Shown here: in pieces, positions 32,563 to 44,536 of the stretch
Layout of the letters: each line of letters starts with the position of its first letter
Numbering within the stretch: position 1 is the stretch's first letter
Assembly (NCBI GenBank): GCA_944739405.2
Contig: OX123188.2
Span: forward strand, 68,157,251-68,221,250
DNA length: 64,000 bases
Reading direction: 5' to 3'
DNA from: Euclidia mi
Taxonomy: Eukaryota; Arthropoda; Insecta; Lepidoptera; Erebidae
Position numbers and translations under genes: made by a program
The notes under the pieces: generated by a model
Told to the model about the DNA's origin: nothing
The model's database searches: none
The model's input: only the letters and a program-made list of their open reading frames with translations

Positions 32563-33714
32563 TCATAAACGATAACTTGCGCTGCGCTGTATTAGACGCC
32601 GTACACTGCGTTTTGGCCCTGCGGGATCATTATAGATGCGCGAGTGCCGCCCTCGCGTGCGCGTCGCCCGCGCGATAGATGTCGTACACAACGATATTTC
32701 ATTCTGAATCGTGGGAGGCGCAGTTATCGTAGCCTGCACCCGCGACGTAAGTGTGTCAAGGTTAGCGGCTTGACTTGACAACGGACTACTTTTATCAAAG
32801 TGCAACAATGAGTGGTGTCGTTGATTACATGAACGACATCTCGTCTTACTAGAACAATCACTAGTTTTATGCTTTATACTTAAGCAATTAATGCAAGCTT
32901 TGTTTTCTTTCACGCACTTGAAACGAGCAGTCGGATTTAAACCATTAAAGGCGGGACACTTGTAGAAATGGTCGTGCACTATATTACTGCACAGACACTT
33001 CTGTGAATTAATTTTATTAGATTCCGAGCATGTTACGTAAAATTGTGGATTAGGGACCGAGTTATTATTACTATTTCGCGCTTTATTCGACCTTCGTTTG
33101 CTGCTGTTAGTGTTAGACGGGCTAGGTGAGCTAGACTGCGTATTATGAAATATTCGACACTGATCTTTGATGAACGAAATAAAACTATCTAGTGTAGGTA
33201 TTTTATTATTGCGTTCCGTCATCTCGAAAGCACGAATTGTTTAAGTGTCAAACTTTTTTAAAGCGAGTTGAAGCAACATAAAGTCGGAAAGATCTTCTAA
33301 TTCTAAGTTCCTAAGAGAATTAACCGCGGTTACGAAGTTATCTATAAACAGCTGGAAATTCGAGACAGATGCGGCACCGGACAGTTTCAGATTTAAAGCT
33401 TGGTCAAAGTAGGTAGACGCTAGGACGCGCGTATCTTGATATATATCAAGTAGTGACTGAAATATGACCTGATAATTCACAGCACTGGGTGTGACACCTG
33501 CAAATGCGGACTGGGCCTTTGGTGACAGTTTACCTATTAAATAGTACAACCTGTCAGTATCTGTCAGAGAACCATTATCGTGCACTGTAGACTTAAATCT
33601 CGCATAGAATAATGGCCAGTTTCGTATATCGCCATCAAACGACACAATCTCGATTGGCGGTAATTTCGGCGTGCGAGCCGCGGAAACGGGCTGTGCTGAA
33701 TATTTACCCTCCAA
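32563..33714 (-). pseudogene. BEL/Pao gag with DUF1759 and zinc knuckles
   Basis: From about 33714 the protein reads LPPIEIVSFDGDIRNWPLFYARF, GSLTDTDRLYYLIGKL and ASVSNFQLFIDNF, which is the DUF1759 capsid-like domain. A TAA at 33241 sits in the same frame that continues to 32563. The continuation has SFISFIKDQC, then Cys/His knuckles (CLCS, FYKCPAFNG, ACINCLSIKHKTSDC, CRSCNQRHHSLLH). Beyond these it changes frame into the protease. Gag packages the element RNA. Confidence 0.85.
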
Positions 33715-33754
33715 TTGCGATTGTATACGCTTAATAATACAATAAAGGTCTTCG

Positions 33755-34013
33755 AAAGAAAATTCGGTTTTTCATCAGGATTAGTAGAAAGTAATCTTGC
33801 GTTATAATCGTCTAACAACTTATGAAAATCTGTTCGAATACTATCTACTGTCATACAATAGCTGAGAAATGACTCCCTATTACTATCAGAAACGGCTGCG
33901 GTCTTTGAACCCTCATAAATGTTTTGAATACGCTCAAATAAAATATTGCGTTTTGCTTCTAAGATTCTCATCTCTTTGTCTTCCGACACGCGTGACTTCT
34001 TTTGTTGTGACAT
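33755..34013 (-). pseudogene. BEL/Pao gag N-terminus
   Basis: It begins at an ATG at 34013 (MSQQKKSRVSEDKEMRILE) and forms a helical, charged N-terminus ending near LLSTNPDEKPNF. A frameshift around 33755 separates it from the DUF1759 part at 33714. The leader from 34014 to 34345 holds no other frame. Confidence 0.7.
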
Positions 34014-34345
34014 GCTTACGTAAGTATAAGCTAATGAGACCGAAACAAAATAAGAATATCTAAAGTACCTCTTATTTTACCTACGTACCTAGGCAACACT
34101 TTAAAGCGGTGGAAATAAAAGTTGCTTGAAATATGAGATTTACAAGACAACTATGATAGTTCCAGAAATAATAATTGGGTAAGTAGGTAGCTACATAAAA
34201 GTATATTACCTACTGATGCGTGCGAAAACAACCATGTGACGGTTATATGAATGGACTAGGAGTATAGGTGCTATAACTGCCTAGGTATATAGATATAACG
34301 AGGTTTTACGTATAAAACGTAAATGAATCCGGCTCGAAGGACCTA

Positions 34346-34833
34346 AAAATGTTTCGGCGAACCGAATGTTCCTAGTCGATTTGGGAAAACTATTAATATT
34401 ATGGACTGTAGGATTTCGGTTCTTATCGACTAGGAAATGAGGAAATGAAAAGGTGTTGTGGTTAGGAACATCTTACCTTGCTCGGCAGTCCTTTTCCTTG
34501 CAAATGGCGGCCACTTGGTTTCTTCGGGAAATCTGAAGCTGCTTGAATCACTCCACTACACAAATCACTTTCACTCGCGAGCGGGTTTGTTAGGTTTTTT
34601 GGTATAAGCGGTAATAATTATATATAGCGGTGCGGATTGCGGAATGCGGCGGTCATGAGATCGGCGCGTCTCGAATCTTCCATTCTTTCTTCGTCGCCGT
34701 TGAGCAGGGCGGCCAATAACGAGGCGTTTTGGGAGGAGATTCATGAAAAGGATCGCTCGGAATGGCCGAGCAGCGACGAACCATTGATGTTGACATAATT
34801 AACTAGCAATGGAAAGGATAGATGGCGCTACCA
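34346..34833 (-). repeat. 5' LTR-like region of the BEL element
   Basis: On the minus strand it starts TGGTAGCGCC, as the other LTR does. Next to its inner end the minus strand has GGTCCTTCGAGCCGGATTC, which I believe is common at this place in insect BEL/Pao elements. Shared blocks with 29110-29643 are listed there. It keeps a donor-like aaggtaag, also present in the partner. Confidence 0.6.
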
Positions 34834-35865
34834 GTTGTTGTAAAAATATGATATCGTAAAGTAGGTAATTAGACCAGGGTAGATAATTTTTGAAACGATA
34901 GAAAATTATAGTAGAATGAAACCCATTGGAGAAGGAAGAGAATATAGTGATCATTAAAGGAAAAATAAATTACGGATGGGGTTGCGATTTTAAGGGTAAA
35001 AAAGGGTTTATCTCAATTGCCAGCAAAACTACAAGTCCTACGGGAAAAACGTCAATGGCAAAGTTGTAGGCAATAAAAAGATCTACAACTTTTGTATTTA
35101 CACTTTATTCACACAACGTTATAATTTATGTGAAAAATTCAAATAACCAAGTTTTTGGTTTTTTATTTTTAGCTTTTACACGAAATTTGGTGAAAACTTA
35201 CCTTTTTTTTAAATTTATAATTATATTTCTTATATATAATAAAAAATATAATTATATACTTAATAAACTGTCTCAATAAATTTTAAATTTATAATTATAT
35301 TTCTTATATATAATAAAAAATATAATTATATACTTAATAAACTGTCTCAGATTCGTGGTTTAGTGTGTTCAGAATATTTCAGCGTACTGTCTCCTTGTAT
35401 AACGTACACTCACGGAGCACCAGTGACAATGGTGCGCGTCTTGAGTTCGAACCTGCGATCATTTATCGGTTTACCCATATACCATAATTCCAAAAAACAT
35501 AGGTTCGTGCGAAAAAAAGAGGATATTGATTGACAAAAAACAGAACAATGGTTGCGTAAAAACAGAACAAACGTAGTAGGTACTTAACTTATTTTCGCAT
35601 TTAGTGAGCTGTAAGGGTCAGTTAAATTGTAGCCTTTTGTCCGAGCCCACTATACCACCGAATGTGTATACCACCGAGAGTATCTTCTAAAACAATTATT
35701 TATTTATATTCGTGGGTAGTTGTAGCATAAACACCTAAAGTTATAAGCTCTTCTTTTAATATTTTAAATAAATAGTAAAATTACTGTTTAAACTAATACT
35801 TGCCAGTATTGTGTTAGCACTATCCTACATAAGAAATAACATATTTTTTTTATTAACACCACACT
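34834..35865. other. Unassigned AT-rich DNA
   Basis: It contains the 65-bp direct repeat at 35211-35349. A tRNA B-box-like gagttcgaacctgcg at 35439 has no clear A box, so no tRNA or SINE is called. Confidence 0.5.
35211..35349. repeat. Perfect 65-bp direct repeat, two copies
   Basis: The unit from aaatttataattatatt to aataaactgtctca occurs at 35211-35275 and 35285-35349 with no differences. The spacer is aataaattt-like, 9 bp. The perfect match in such AT-rich DNA suggests a recent duplication. Confidence 0.9.
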
Positions 35866-36583
35866 ATGTCTCAGTCACTGCACGAGTCAATGAGTAATTT
35901 GAAGGACATGTTCTTCAAGCGGTTGGCAGAGTTTGAAGCAGAGTTGCCTAGATCTCAGGGCACTCCTACCATGCCAGGACTGGCCGCAGAATACAAATCT
36001 TTCAAGGCATTTGTGATGGAGGCTCTGAATAGGTTTCAGCAGCAAATTGAACTTATGGCACAAACTGTGGATACGATGGAGATGAGAACCCGACGAAAAA
36101 TATTATTGCTGCACGGTGTGAATGAGGGCAGCAAAGAAGATACAGCCAAGGTGGTAGTAGGTGTCATCAGGCAGCACCTTAAGTCTGATATAACGGTCGC
36201 TAATATTCGACGCTGCCACAGGATGGGACGTATATCAAATAACCACAAACCCAGGCCACACACTTCTAAAGTTCAACAGCGCCTCCATTCGTGACACTGT
36301 GTGGTTAGGCAAAACGAAGTTTAAGGGTACTGGCGTAACTATATCGGAGTTACTGACGAAGCAACGGCATGACACTTTTATGGCTGCTCGGCAGAAGTTC
36401 GGTGTGTCTCAATGCTGGACCAAAGATGGCATCATACATGTGTTGGCGCCCGATGGTTCCCGTCATCGTTTGGTCAATCTCAGTGACTTGCAAAAGGTCG
36501 AGCTGAAGGACGGCGCGGCGAAACCACCCTTAGCAGCGAAACCAGTGTCCAAGTCAAAAAGAACTGTTTCCCAAAAGAAATAA
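35866..36583 (+). pseudogene. LINE ORF1-type protein, one frameshift
   Basis: It starts at an ATG at 35866 (MSQSLHESMSNLKDMFFKRL). A coiled coil follows (LNRFQQQIELMAQTVDTMEM), then TRRKILLLHGVNEGS and VANIRRCHRMGR, the RNA-binding fold seen in ORF1 of several insect LINEs. Near 36262 one or two bases are lost or gained. The second frame continues VWLGKTKFKGTGVTISELLT, ARQKFGVSQCWTKDGII and VLAPDGSRHRL, ending in a Lys-rich tail at 36583. ORF1 proteins bind element RNA. No RT follows within 2 kb, so ORF2 is deleted or this is a retrocopy. Confidence 0.7.
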
Positions 36584-37279
36584 TTCTTAATCATTATTGC
36601 TTATTTGGTGAATCCTCGGTATGGGTAGTAAGTAATATTATTATCTAACATTTATTTTCTTTCTTACTTTGTACCCACTTATCTATTCTACTTTACTATT
36701 TAACTTATTATAGTTATAAATTAATAGCTGGCGGTGACTGTTGTTATTTTCTTTTCGTGTTGTCATGTCTGTCATGTGTCAAAATGCTATGTGTCAAAAC
36801 TGCAACGTGTTTGGGTACAAGGCTGTTAGTATAAGTCCGCATTTTCTTTTCACTTTAACTTTAACTTTTGTTACTATTTAGTTTCAGTTTTATTCTTCTT
36901 TTTTTCTGTGTTTTGCCTTCCTTGTCTCTTTCTCATCTTTTTTAAAAATTATGTTTTGCTGACTACCCGGATTGATGTTCCCAACCAATTTTCATCTCTT
37001 TTTTATATTAATATTATGTAGTAATCTAGTTATTTCTACCGATGGCACTACTGGCAGCTGATGTATTATTGGTTAACTTTTTATATGTGAAAAAGTTATA
37101 TATACAGAAATGATGCTCTTTACTTTCCTCATATACTCAATAAATATCAGACTCCAAAACCATGGAATCTACAAGTTATTCCAAATTAACTGGCTTAGCT
37201 AGGGTTTTCACATTTATATTCCGGATTTTAATGATTAAATTTTTATTCGATATTGATTTTTACAAAATATAATCTTAAT

Positions 37280-37478
37280 ATATACAATCCTTGCGTTACT
37301 GACTGACTGACAGACACGCTACAGCTGAAACTATTGGGCGCAAGAAGCTGGAATTCGGCATGCATATTCCTTGGGGACCGTAGGGGTGCACTAAGAAGGG
37401 ATTTCCCGAAATTCCCACGTTATCGGCCAAAACGGGTAAATTAAAAAAAATGCAGGCGTAGCTGCTGGCGTCCTCTAG
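37280..37478 (+). mobile_element. Helitron-like 3' end remnant
   Basis: The segment tgactgactgacagacacgc, ttccttggggaccgtagggg and tgcactaagaagggatttcc belongs to a repeat that recurs across insect genomes. It finishes gcaggcgtagctgctggcg followed by CTAG then T, resembling the short hairpin and CTAG end of non-autonomous Helitrons. The assignment is from memory of that pattern only. Confidence 0.4.
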
Positions 37479-37746
37479 TTTATTTATAAAATCTATTTTA
37501 TAGGGTTCTGTAGTTAAAATGAAGGAACAGATATATCGAGTTGTATTTCACTTTAAACTAATATCTTGCAAAGCAAGCGCAAATACAACTTAGCATTGAA
37601 CGCTATCGCTATTAATACGAAATGATTTGAAATCCTTCGAAGTTTAGAGCATATGATTTCATAGATACAACATTTTCTGTTGCTTTTTTGGACTTTAGTT
37701 ATATACATAGTAAAACTTAAACATTACAAACAGTTGAACTTTATTC

Positions 37747-37968
37747 TCAAAACATATTTTCTTCGTTGCAAAGCAACACAAATTCTTCTGGGTCATAACT
37801 TTCATCTTCATGAGTGCTAGTAAGCTCTTTCAGCGATTCCGGGTTAGGTACAGGTTTCAATAATGCAATTGCGGCTGCAGGCAAAGGAATTTTACATTGC
37901 TTTTTTTGACGTTGGGGCAGCTGTGCATGATATGCAGATGGTATGATGCAATTCGTATATATGTACAA
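37747..37968 (-). CDS. Possible last coding exon, unrecognised
   Basis: The frame has protein-like composition: RQKKQCKIPLPAAAIALLKP, then STHEDESYDPEEFVLLCNEE and an acidic end. Its TGA stop is followed after two bases by AATAAA, a poly(A) signal. A possible acceptor (gcatatcatgcacag) lies near 37917-37931, which would make the coding part begin around LPQRQKK. I recognise no domain. It could be the end of a host gene on the minus strand, a transposase end, or chance. No upstream exon could be found by eye. Confidence 0.25.
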   Translation of the reverse strand: MYIYTNCIIPSAYHAQLPQRQKKQCKIPLPAAAIALLKPVPNPESLKELTSTHEDESYDPEEFVLLCNEENMF

Positions 37969-38784
37969 GATGAATTTTTTTCGGTGTTGGTTTCTTAGGG
38001 AAAGTTGGTCAAAATCATGGGCAGAGTGACATCTGAAAATTTGGCTAGTGACTAAAATTTCATCTTGTATAACAAAAGGCCTTTTTTTAGATCTTTATTC
38101 ATTAAAGTTAGTCCTTTAATCGTTTTATAAGATAATCCAAACTACTGGGTTTATATATCAACAAAATGGCAGGTATTTGTTTTGACAGAATAAAATCAGA
38201 TCCGGATCAAAATTATTATCTCAGAGTTTAACAACCCTGACGACGTAAAAATCCGGATAAAACTTAAAAATATTTTAATGTGGTGTGTAGGGTAAGTAAA
38301 GAAAATAATTACAGTTTATATCACTAACCCCAACACAACGGAATTTTGGAGACAAACAGAAAAAACCAAAAACCAAAAAGCTCGTATAACTTTGGATTTA
38401 ACAAAGCTACGAGATTCACTTGTATTCTAACATAAGCAGCATAAAAAACGCCATCCCTGTTTCTAACACCATTATTGCGTACTGTGTTTAGTTTGGACGC
38501 CACAACCTTTTTCCTAAATTTCGAGATAAAAAATATAAAGATTTTGAATTATTGTTTTTTTCAAAAATTAGACCCCCCTTTTTTAATGGGGATACGAAAT
38601 ATTTCTTTATATTGAAAATATCTATTAGCTTCTTTAATAAAAAGACGGTTTCCGAAAAATGGTCTTCGTAAAACACTGTGCATCGTTGTAACCGAGTAAG
38701 CATATGTAGCTATCCAGCACCGAACACCTGAACAACATCGCTCCCAACGTAAGAAGATGTTTTATTTCTGAAGCTATTTATGAC

Positions 38785-39628
38785 ATGCTGCGCACAGCAC
38801 TAGCCCCACCCCCCGCGCGCCTCCTGAGCGCCGCGCCGCACGGGCGCCGGCGCACAAGCGGATGCACTGACACAGTTGACAGAAACAGCAAGACACACTT
38901 TTTGAAGGGCGCGCGCAGGCTTATCGGAATTTACAGTTTTGTAACGAATCATACCACATTTACGCGAAATACAGTCCGCTTTGCACAGTATCTCATAGTT
39001 TACTTGTATATGGATAATACATATGGTCCATTCGAAGCCACCCATTCGTGATTGAAGACCGTCGCAACAATCACCATCTTTAGCAACGTGGACACTTCAA
39101 GAAAAATCATCACGGCGAGGACAACGACAGTCAAAGACAGCCACGACGGTCTCAGCGCAGCACAGCATCAGGATAACAGATAATCAGACCAATTTTTTTT
39201 TCCTTTATTAACTTTTCAACAGATTTTTTCAAATTGCAACAGCAATTACTGAATCAGACTTTTCAGACTCATATTTTCATGATAATTATATTATCAAACT
39301 CAGTACAAATATATTTCAATCAAAAATAAGCAAAAATATTCAGAAAATATCAGCATTTCATAACCTCTCATGTCAATCCTTCTCATCAAATTAGCCCTTT
39401 TTTCATAATACTAAAACCAAAATAACATTCCCCAGCATCTGGATAGCTTGCCAAGCCTAAATTGCCAGCCGCCTGCCTCAATAAAGAGCCCCACGTGGTC
39501 ATCCCACGCGCATGCGGCCTAGGGCCGCGCCCACCACGTGTTAGCTGTGCACTCAAGCTTTGCACAGCCTTGCTTTATGCCGCTTGCTGCTATAATTAAA
39601 GTATTGCACAACTATTTACACAAATTCT
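38785..39628. other. GC-rich patch and leader-like DNA, unassigned
   Basis: 38805-38850 is locally very GC-rich (cgcgccgcacgggcgccggc). An open frame across it has no recognisable domain. A cacgtggt...accacgtg inverted pair flanks a GC-rich stretch at 39493-39540, and AATAAA lies at 39481. This may be the LTR and leader of the BEL element whose gag follows, but no second LTR is present to prove it. Confidence 0.35.
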
Positions 39629-40332
39629 GTGATAACATTTCCTGCTCATATTTTTCTTATTTCTTTTGCAACATTGTGTGTCCTTAATAAACCTAATGAT
39701 ACAGAATTAATCAAACAACGTGACATTGTTAAAAGAAAACTCACATTATTTAAAAAATATACTAACCACATTCAGCCCAATAATACATTAACAGATATCC
39801 AAGTTATTGAATTAAAAAACAGACTTTTGGAGTTTAAAACAATACATAAAACTTTCCAGGACGTTCAGACACTTATTGAATTGAACGTTGACATCTCAGA
39901 GTTCACCGATGAACCAGACCCAGAAACTGAACAATTTGAAAATGATTACCAGATGTGGGTGGCACAGGCTTCCCGGCTTATTCAGTTGAATGACAAGCTT
40001 GTAACTAATCCAGAGTCAGATAAGGATCATTCAGGTGGGACCAAATCATTTATTAAACTACCCACTATTGACTTGCCACACTTCTCGGGTGATCATCAGG
40101 ATTGGCTTGAGTACAGAGACACATTTCAATCACTTATTACGCATAGAACATTAGATAACATTCAAAAGTTTCACTACTTGCGTTCCTTACTATCGGGCAG
40201 TGCATCATTAGTTATAAAATCACTAGAAATTACAGGTGACAAATTTGAGGTAGCGTGGAAATTGTTGTGTGAAAGATATGATAACAAACGACAGCTGATA
40301 GGAAATCACATTCATACATTATACAACTTATA
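39629..40332 (+). pseudogene. BEL/Pao gag, cut by another BEL LTR
   Basis: From about 39690 it reads IVKRKLTLFKKYTNHIQP and ELKNRLLEFKTIHKTFQ, then SFIKLPTIDLPHFSGDHQDW, FQSLITHRTLDNIQKFHYL and WKLLCERYDNKRQLIGNHI. That is an N-terminal helix region and a DUF1759 capsid-like domain. Homology stops at IHTLYNL (about 40330), exactly where the LTR of another BEL element begins. About 230 codons are intact, so this copy was young when interrupted. Confidence 0.8.
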
Positions 40333-40921
40333 TCGGTTTAGTAACGTTTTGTTTAGTCTATTGTAAATTTTGACTATCGTCACACTATGAACTGTCATTC
40401 ATTCACAGAAAAATTGTCTTGCGCTAACGCAGTTTTGTAATTTTGCGTTTTGGAATTGAGTTATATTGATCGCCTTTTGGAAAGCACATACTGTCCACGC
40501 CGTTTTGTTTGTCTTCTCGCGTGCTCTTGTGATAGTAAAGTAAACTTAAAACCCTAGTGAATTGCAGCTAATTGATCGTTTTTTTGTGATAAACTTGTAA
40601 CATATTGAAAATTGTAATACTTGTGTGAATCCGTGCACGTGTTTGGTGTCCGAGGACTTCGCCGAACTGGACCCTGCGGTAACTATAAGATACTTCATTC
40701 ATCTATTTTGGCCAATATATTTGTATGATGTGTCTAATTTAGCTCAAGCCTGACATCAGTGAAGATTTGGTAAGTAAATTAAATTTGCATGTACTTGTAA
40801 TTCACTGTGCAATCACGGTATAAGTGTTTAGACCTTTGCCTGGGCTAAAGACTGGATGAATTAATCGCTTCCAATGTCTTCTGCAAACTACCCAGTTTCT
40901 AGCCAAACTCTAAACATAATT
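40333..40921 (+). repeat. BEL/Pao 5' LTR and leader
   Basis: Homologous to 1-729 (see there). It begins near tatcggtttagtaa at the broken gag and ends just before a primer-binding site. It contains ggtaagtaaatt at 40770, matching the donor-like site of the other copy, but the acceptor-like tttgcag reads tttgcct here. The exact left boundary is uncertain by a few bases. Confidence 0.65.
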
Positions 40922-40923
40922 TT

Positions 40924-40935
40924 TGGTATCAGAGC
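40924..40935 (+). promoter_or_regulatory. Primer-binding site
   Basis: TGGTATCAGAGC directly follows the LTR. The TGG start, complementary to a tRNA CCA end, and the position fit a retrotransposon primer site. The tRNA type is not certain; the sequence resembles sites matched to initiator methionine tRNA. Confidence 0.55.
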
Positions 40936-41620
40936 GCTGGTTGTATCTAGCCGTTGATTGTATCTAAACTCAGATTGGTATTTATAAGCTTGTATCTGAG
41001 CTATATATCTCATTTGTTAACAGTATTGTGGTGTTCTCAGGTCAGTTTTGTCTAAAATACATAATATTTATTTGTATTAGTTGACCTACATAACTTGAAA
41101 CAAGTGTCATACATAACCTCAAATCAGTAATTGTTTGACTTGAATTGTTGAAATCTAGCTTAAATTTGTTGTTATACGCATTAATAAGTCCGTTTGTTTG
41201 GATACATAACAGCTGTATGTATCAATTAATTTAGTTAATTGCATATATTGAGTTTGAAACATTATAACATTCAAACATGACCTTGCTTTGGCGGATCACT
41301 TTGATAAACCTTTGTTTGTTGTAATATACTGATAATACTGTTAGGTAACACATACCACTACTATTGTATATCTCAAATAACACAGCCAGTCTGTCTGTTG
41401 CAAGTAATTAATTAATTAATTTAAAGTTTCAACTTATTAATTTGTTGTGAGTTATAACTTGTTTTGTGTGTGAATATAATTTTGTTGGGCAGTAAATACC
41501 TGTCACTTGCTTGTACCAGCAGTAAACAGGCTACTTTGTTGGTTTCAAAGAATTAACAAATACTAAGTTTTAATTGATAATATTATTTAGCGCTTGTCTG
41601 AGCTCTTTTGAAACTTAATT

Positions 41621-42650
41621 ATGTCAGCTATCAAGGACTTGCGTGCGGCTGCTGCTGCCATTGCATCAGATTTGCGCTGGTTTGCCTCAGCCAGTGCCTT
41701 GGTGAACAGGCCTTACTACACAGATATGAGCGGATCGATGATCGCCTGGCAAGTGTGGAACAGCAATTTCGTACTTTCAGCGCTTGCTGTCTCGAAGTGC
41801 CAGTTAATGACTTCACCGCTGACCAGACCGAAATAGAGTCAGCGAGGATTATGCCCAGGTTTTAGACCTGTATGATGCTGTCTCCAACTGTGCAAGACAG
41901 TCAATTGCCGAGAGGGACGGGCAACCCGGCTTGAAGCAGGAGCTTCCTAGGACAGCACCGGGACTGGAACTGGTGAGTAGGCTTCCCACTTTAGACCTCC
42001 CTCATTTTGATGGCTGCCTAGGAAGCTACCTGGGCTTCGTTAATTTATTTGATAGCCTGGTCGATGACAGGACTGACTTTCGGCTGGCACAAAAATTGGC
42101 ATATTTGATGTCGGTTCTGGATGGTGAGGCTAAAGGCCTCATCCAGCATCTGCCCGTGTCTGACGAGGCGTACCAGACGGCTCGGGACTTAATTACCCGT
42201 AGGTACCACAACAAGCGTAGCCTCACAGACACGCACATCGAGCATATTTTGGGTTTGCCCACGCTCACCCGTGTCTTTGGGTTCGCACCCAACTATTGAA
42301 CCCGCTTTTGGTGGCAATCAACGCACTTAAGTGCCTTGACCTACCCGTGGACCAAATATCTATTGGTGCACATTGTACTTAAGAAGCTGCTTGCCGACCT
42401 GAGGTCCCGTTTTGAACAGTGCTTTGGTGGGGATAGCGCAACCCACCCTTTGCAGACTTGGAGAAGTTTCTCGAGGATGAGTGCCGGGTCTTGGATAACT
42501 CCGGTGGTGACACGCTGGCTAAGTCGCAGCCGCCCAAGGTCAAGGAGCAGGCTCACGTTCACACCCGAGCCAATGTTGATCGTCGCCCTCCTCGCTTTGC
42601 AGTCACGCAGAGCCCAGCGGAGTGCTCTTAATTTGAGCGCTCGGAAATCC
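41621..42650 (+). pseudogene. BEL/Pao gag, frameshifted and truncated
   Basis: The ATG at 41621 opens SAIKDLRAAAAAIASDLRWF. A frameshift near 41690 leads to EQALLHRYERIDDRLASVEQ, and another near 41860 leads to LVSRLPTLDLPHFDGCLGSY, FVNLFDSLVDDRTDFRLAQK and QTARDLITRRYHNKRSLTDT (DUF1759). Further shifts carry gag-like text (DECRVLDNSGGDTLAKSQPP) to about 42610. Then similarity stops and no protease or RT follows. It belongs to the element whose LTR is at 40333, with a 690-bp leader. Confidence 0.75.
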
Positions 42651-44431
42651 TCGCCTTAATTGGTATTACATGGATCTCACAACTTTTTATGGTCGCGAGA
42701 CTTGGTATTTTTGACAAGTATTGTTTTTATGGGATATGAATCATATGATACTTACGAAAATAATTTCAATTTACTGATAGTGTTTGTTTAGAAGTATTTT
42801 GTGTTTAATCAACTAACAAGTTTGGTAGCCGACAGTGAGTTCGTTGCAAAACTACAAAACAATATCGTATGGCCTAGTTGTGTGTAAATGGGAAAAAAAT
42901 ACTTTGTCATAATAATTATGTACCTACTTACGTCTGTGCCGTGCCGCCGCCCGTCGCTAGATAGGTATGTACTATGTATGTATCCACAGTCGTAATGAAC
43001 GAATAGAACGTTGTCATTCATGGTAATCCCAGGTTAGTGTAAATATTATACATGGCGTTTGCGTATTAAATTGATTTAATTTGTTTGAAAAAACGATATT
43101 CTCAATTTTCATTGTAATAAACTGAAATTTGGTATAGAGCTTGTATATATCACGTACTATATGGGGTTTAAAATAAAGTCATACCGTCGTATCAACCCTG
43201 TATATTTATTTTGTATGTTTAGTCACAGACATTTTCCTCAAGTTGCAGCCAGTGTTAGTGATTATTTTTATCGGAAATGTTGGTTACGTTATCCTGTGAA
43301 TATGAGTCAGATGTTGCATTGAGATTAATTACCCATCTGGAAATCAGTGTTTATTTTGTTATTAAAATACTTTATTCCTTTATACGATCAGTAACGTAGA
43401 CGGTATGTTTAAAAAATATATAATTTATTTGGAAACCATTGCGAGAACAAAATGAAATGGGATAAAACGTACGTTTGTACATATATTTCGATGGATAAAA
43501 CGAAAAGTTGTTTCGCTTGAACGTGGTTGAGATTAAGATGGTTTTTTAATTAAAGTTGGGGCTTTGTGGAGCCGTAAAACTGTGGAAGTTGGCCGTCCAC
43601 GAGTTTCAGGGATGTCTTCAAGCTTCGCAGCTTTAGTTGGCCTCGCTTTTATTCAGAACTCGTCACTCGCTAGCACTGGCCGCGTAATAAAACTAGCTTT
43701 CAAGACCTACGTACACATAATGAACCTACTATTGACTTTCTGGTCTGTATTTATATCGGTACATATGCCATAGTTATTACAAATCTGATATTTATTTCAT
43801 TACAGTTAGGTAGAGACAAAAATATCAAATATGAATTTTCTTAATATGTGTCAGTAGGTGCACACGCTGCGAATAGTCAATCTCCATTTCAATAATGTGA
43901 GTATTAAAAATAAATCATTTGGCAAAACTCTAGATAGATTCGTCTCTCCGAAAGTCGAAACCTTGCTTGCCTTGCAGTAATAAGAATTTCATAAATCGTT
44001 TATCGTTATATTTTTCTAATAAATCTTTACTTTATAGATAATAGCTTAGGTTATATAAGCACTTAAATATCTAAAGCCACTGTTCTATTTATCTGCTTCT
44101 ATAAATACTGATAAACATCACAATAAAAAAGTTAAGGTTATTTTATGATTATATGTGCATTTGTTTTGATACATCAAAAAATATTACCCGTTCTTGTTCA
44201 GTGCTGCCGCGTTCATATATTTTATAGCAAAATAAAGGACTTAATCTAGGTATGTCAACATAAAACTGCATTATACAACATATAATATAAACATACTCAA
44301 GGATTTTATGGTACATGTCATAGCTATAGGTATTTTGGTATGCATATATAAAAAACCATTAATTTTCCTTTTATTTAGAAAACACGCGGTGGGCAAGTTT
44401 CGGTCGCATACAAGACTTTATAGCCGTTCAT

Positions 44432-44535
44432 AACGTCATCATCATCATCTCAGCCTATTCTTTAGCAAAACGCTCTTCACTGTGACCGATCTTGAGTCTC
44501 CCACGTCAAACCGCTTTCCAGAATTCCAATAAGTT
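44432..44535 (-). mobile_element. Possible worn RTE 3' end
   Basis: It opens on the plus strand with gtcatcatcatcatctcagc, the same edge as the RTE fragment at 3663, followed by only loosely similar sequence (cactgtgaccgatcttgagt). Confidence 0.35.
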
Positions 44536-44536
44536 C

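Larger units (their letters stand above)
29110..34833 (-). mobile_element. BEL/Pao retrotransposon, RT core replaced by minisatellite
   Basis: Minus-strand order: LTR-like region (34833-34346), leader, gag (34013-32563), aspartic protease (32543-32001), a 650-bp minisatellite, RT end with YMDD plus RNase H (31353-30589), integrase C-terminal part (30589-30311), DUF5641-type end (30260-29859) and an LTR-like region (29643-29110). The first half of RT and most of integrase are missing. The two LTR-like regions share blocks but are much more diverged than the coding sequence would suggest. Confidence 0.85.
36584..38784. other. Mostly unassigned DNA
   Basis: It holds the Helitron-like tail at 37280-37478 and the possible terminal exon at 37747-37968. 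A tgtcatgtctgtcatgtgtc patch lies near 36761. Otherwise I see nothing in it. Confidence 0.4.

Noticed and set aside
35430..35460. tRNA-like B box
   Set aside because: Same reason; only the T-loop-like motif is present.
38785..39051. GC-rich frame on either strand
   Set aside because: The open frames follow from GC-rich composition; no recognisable protein.
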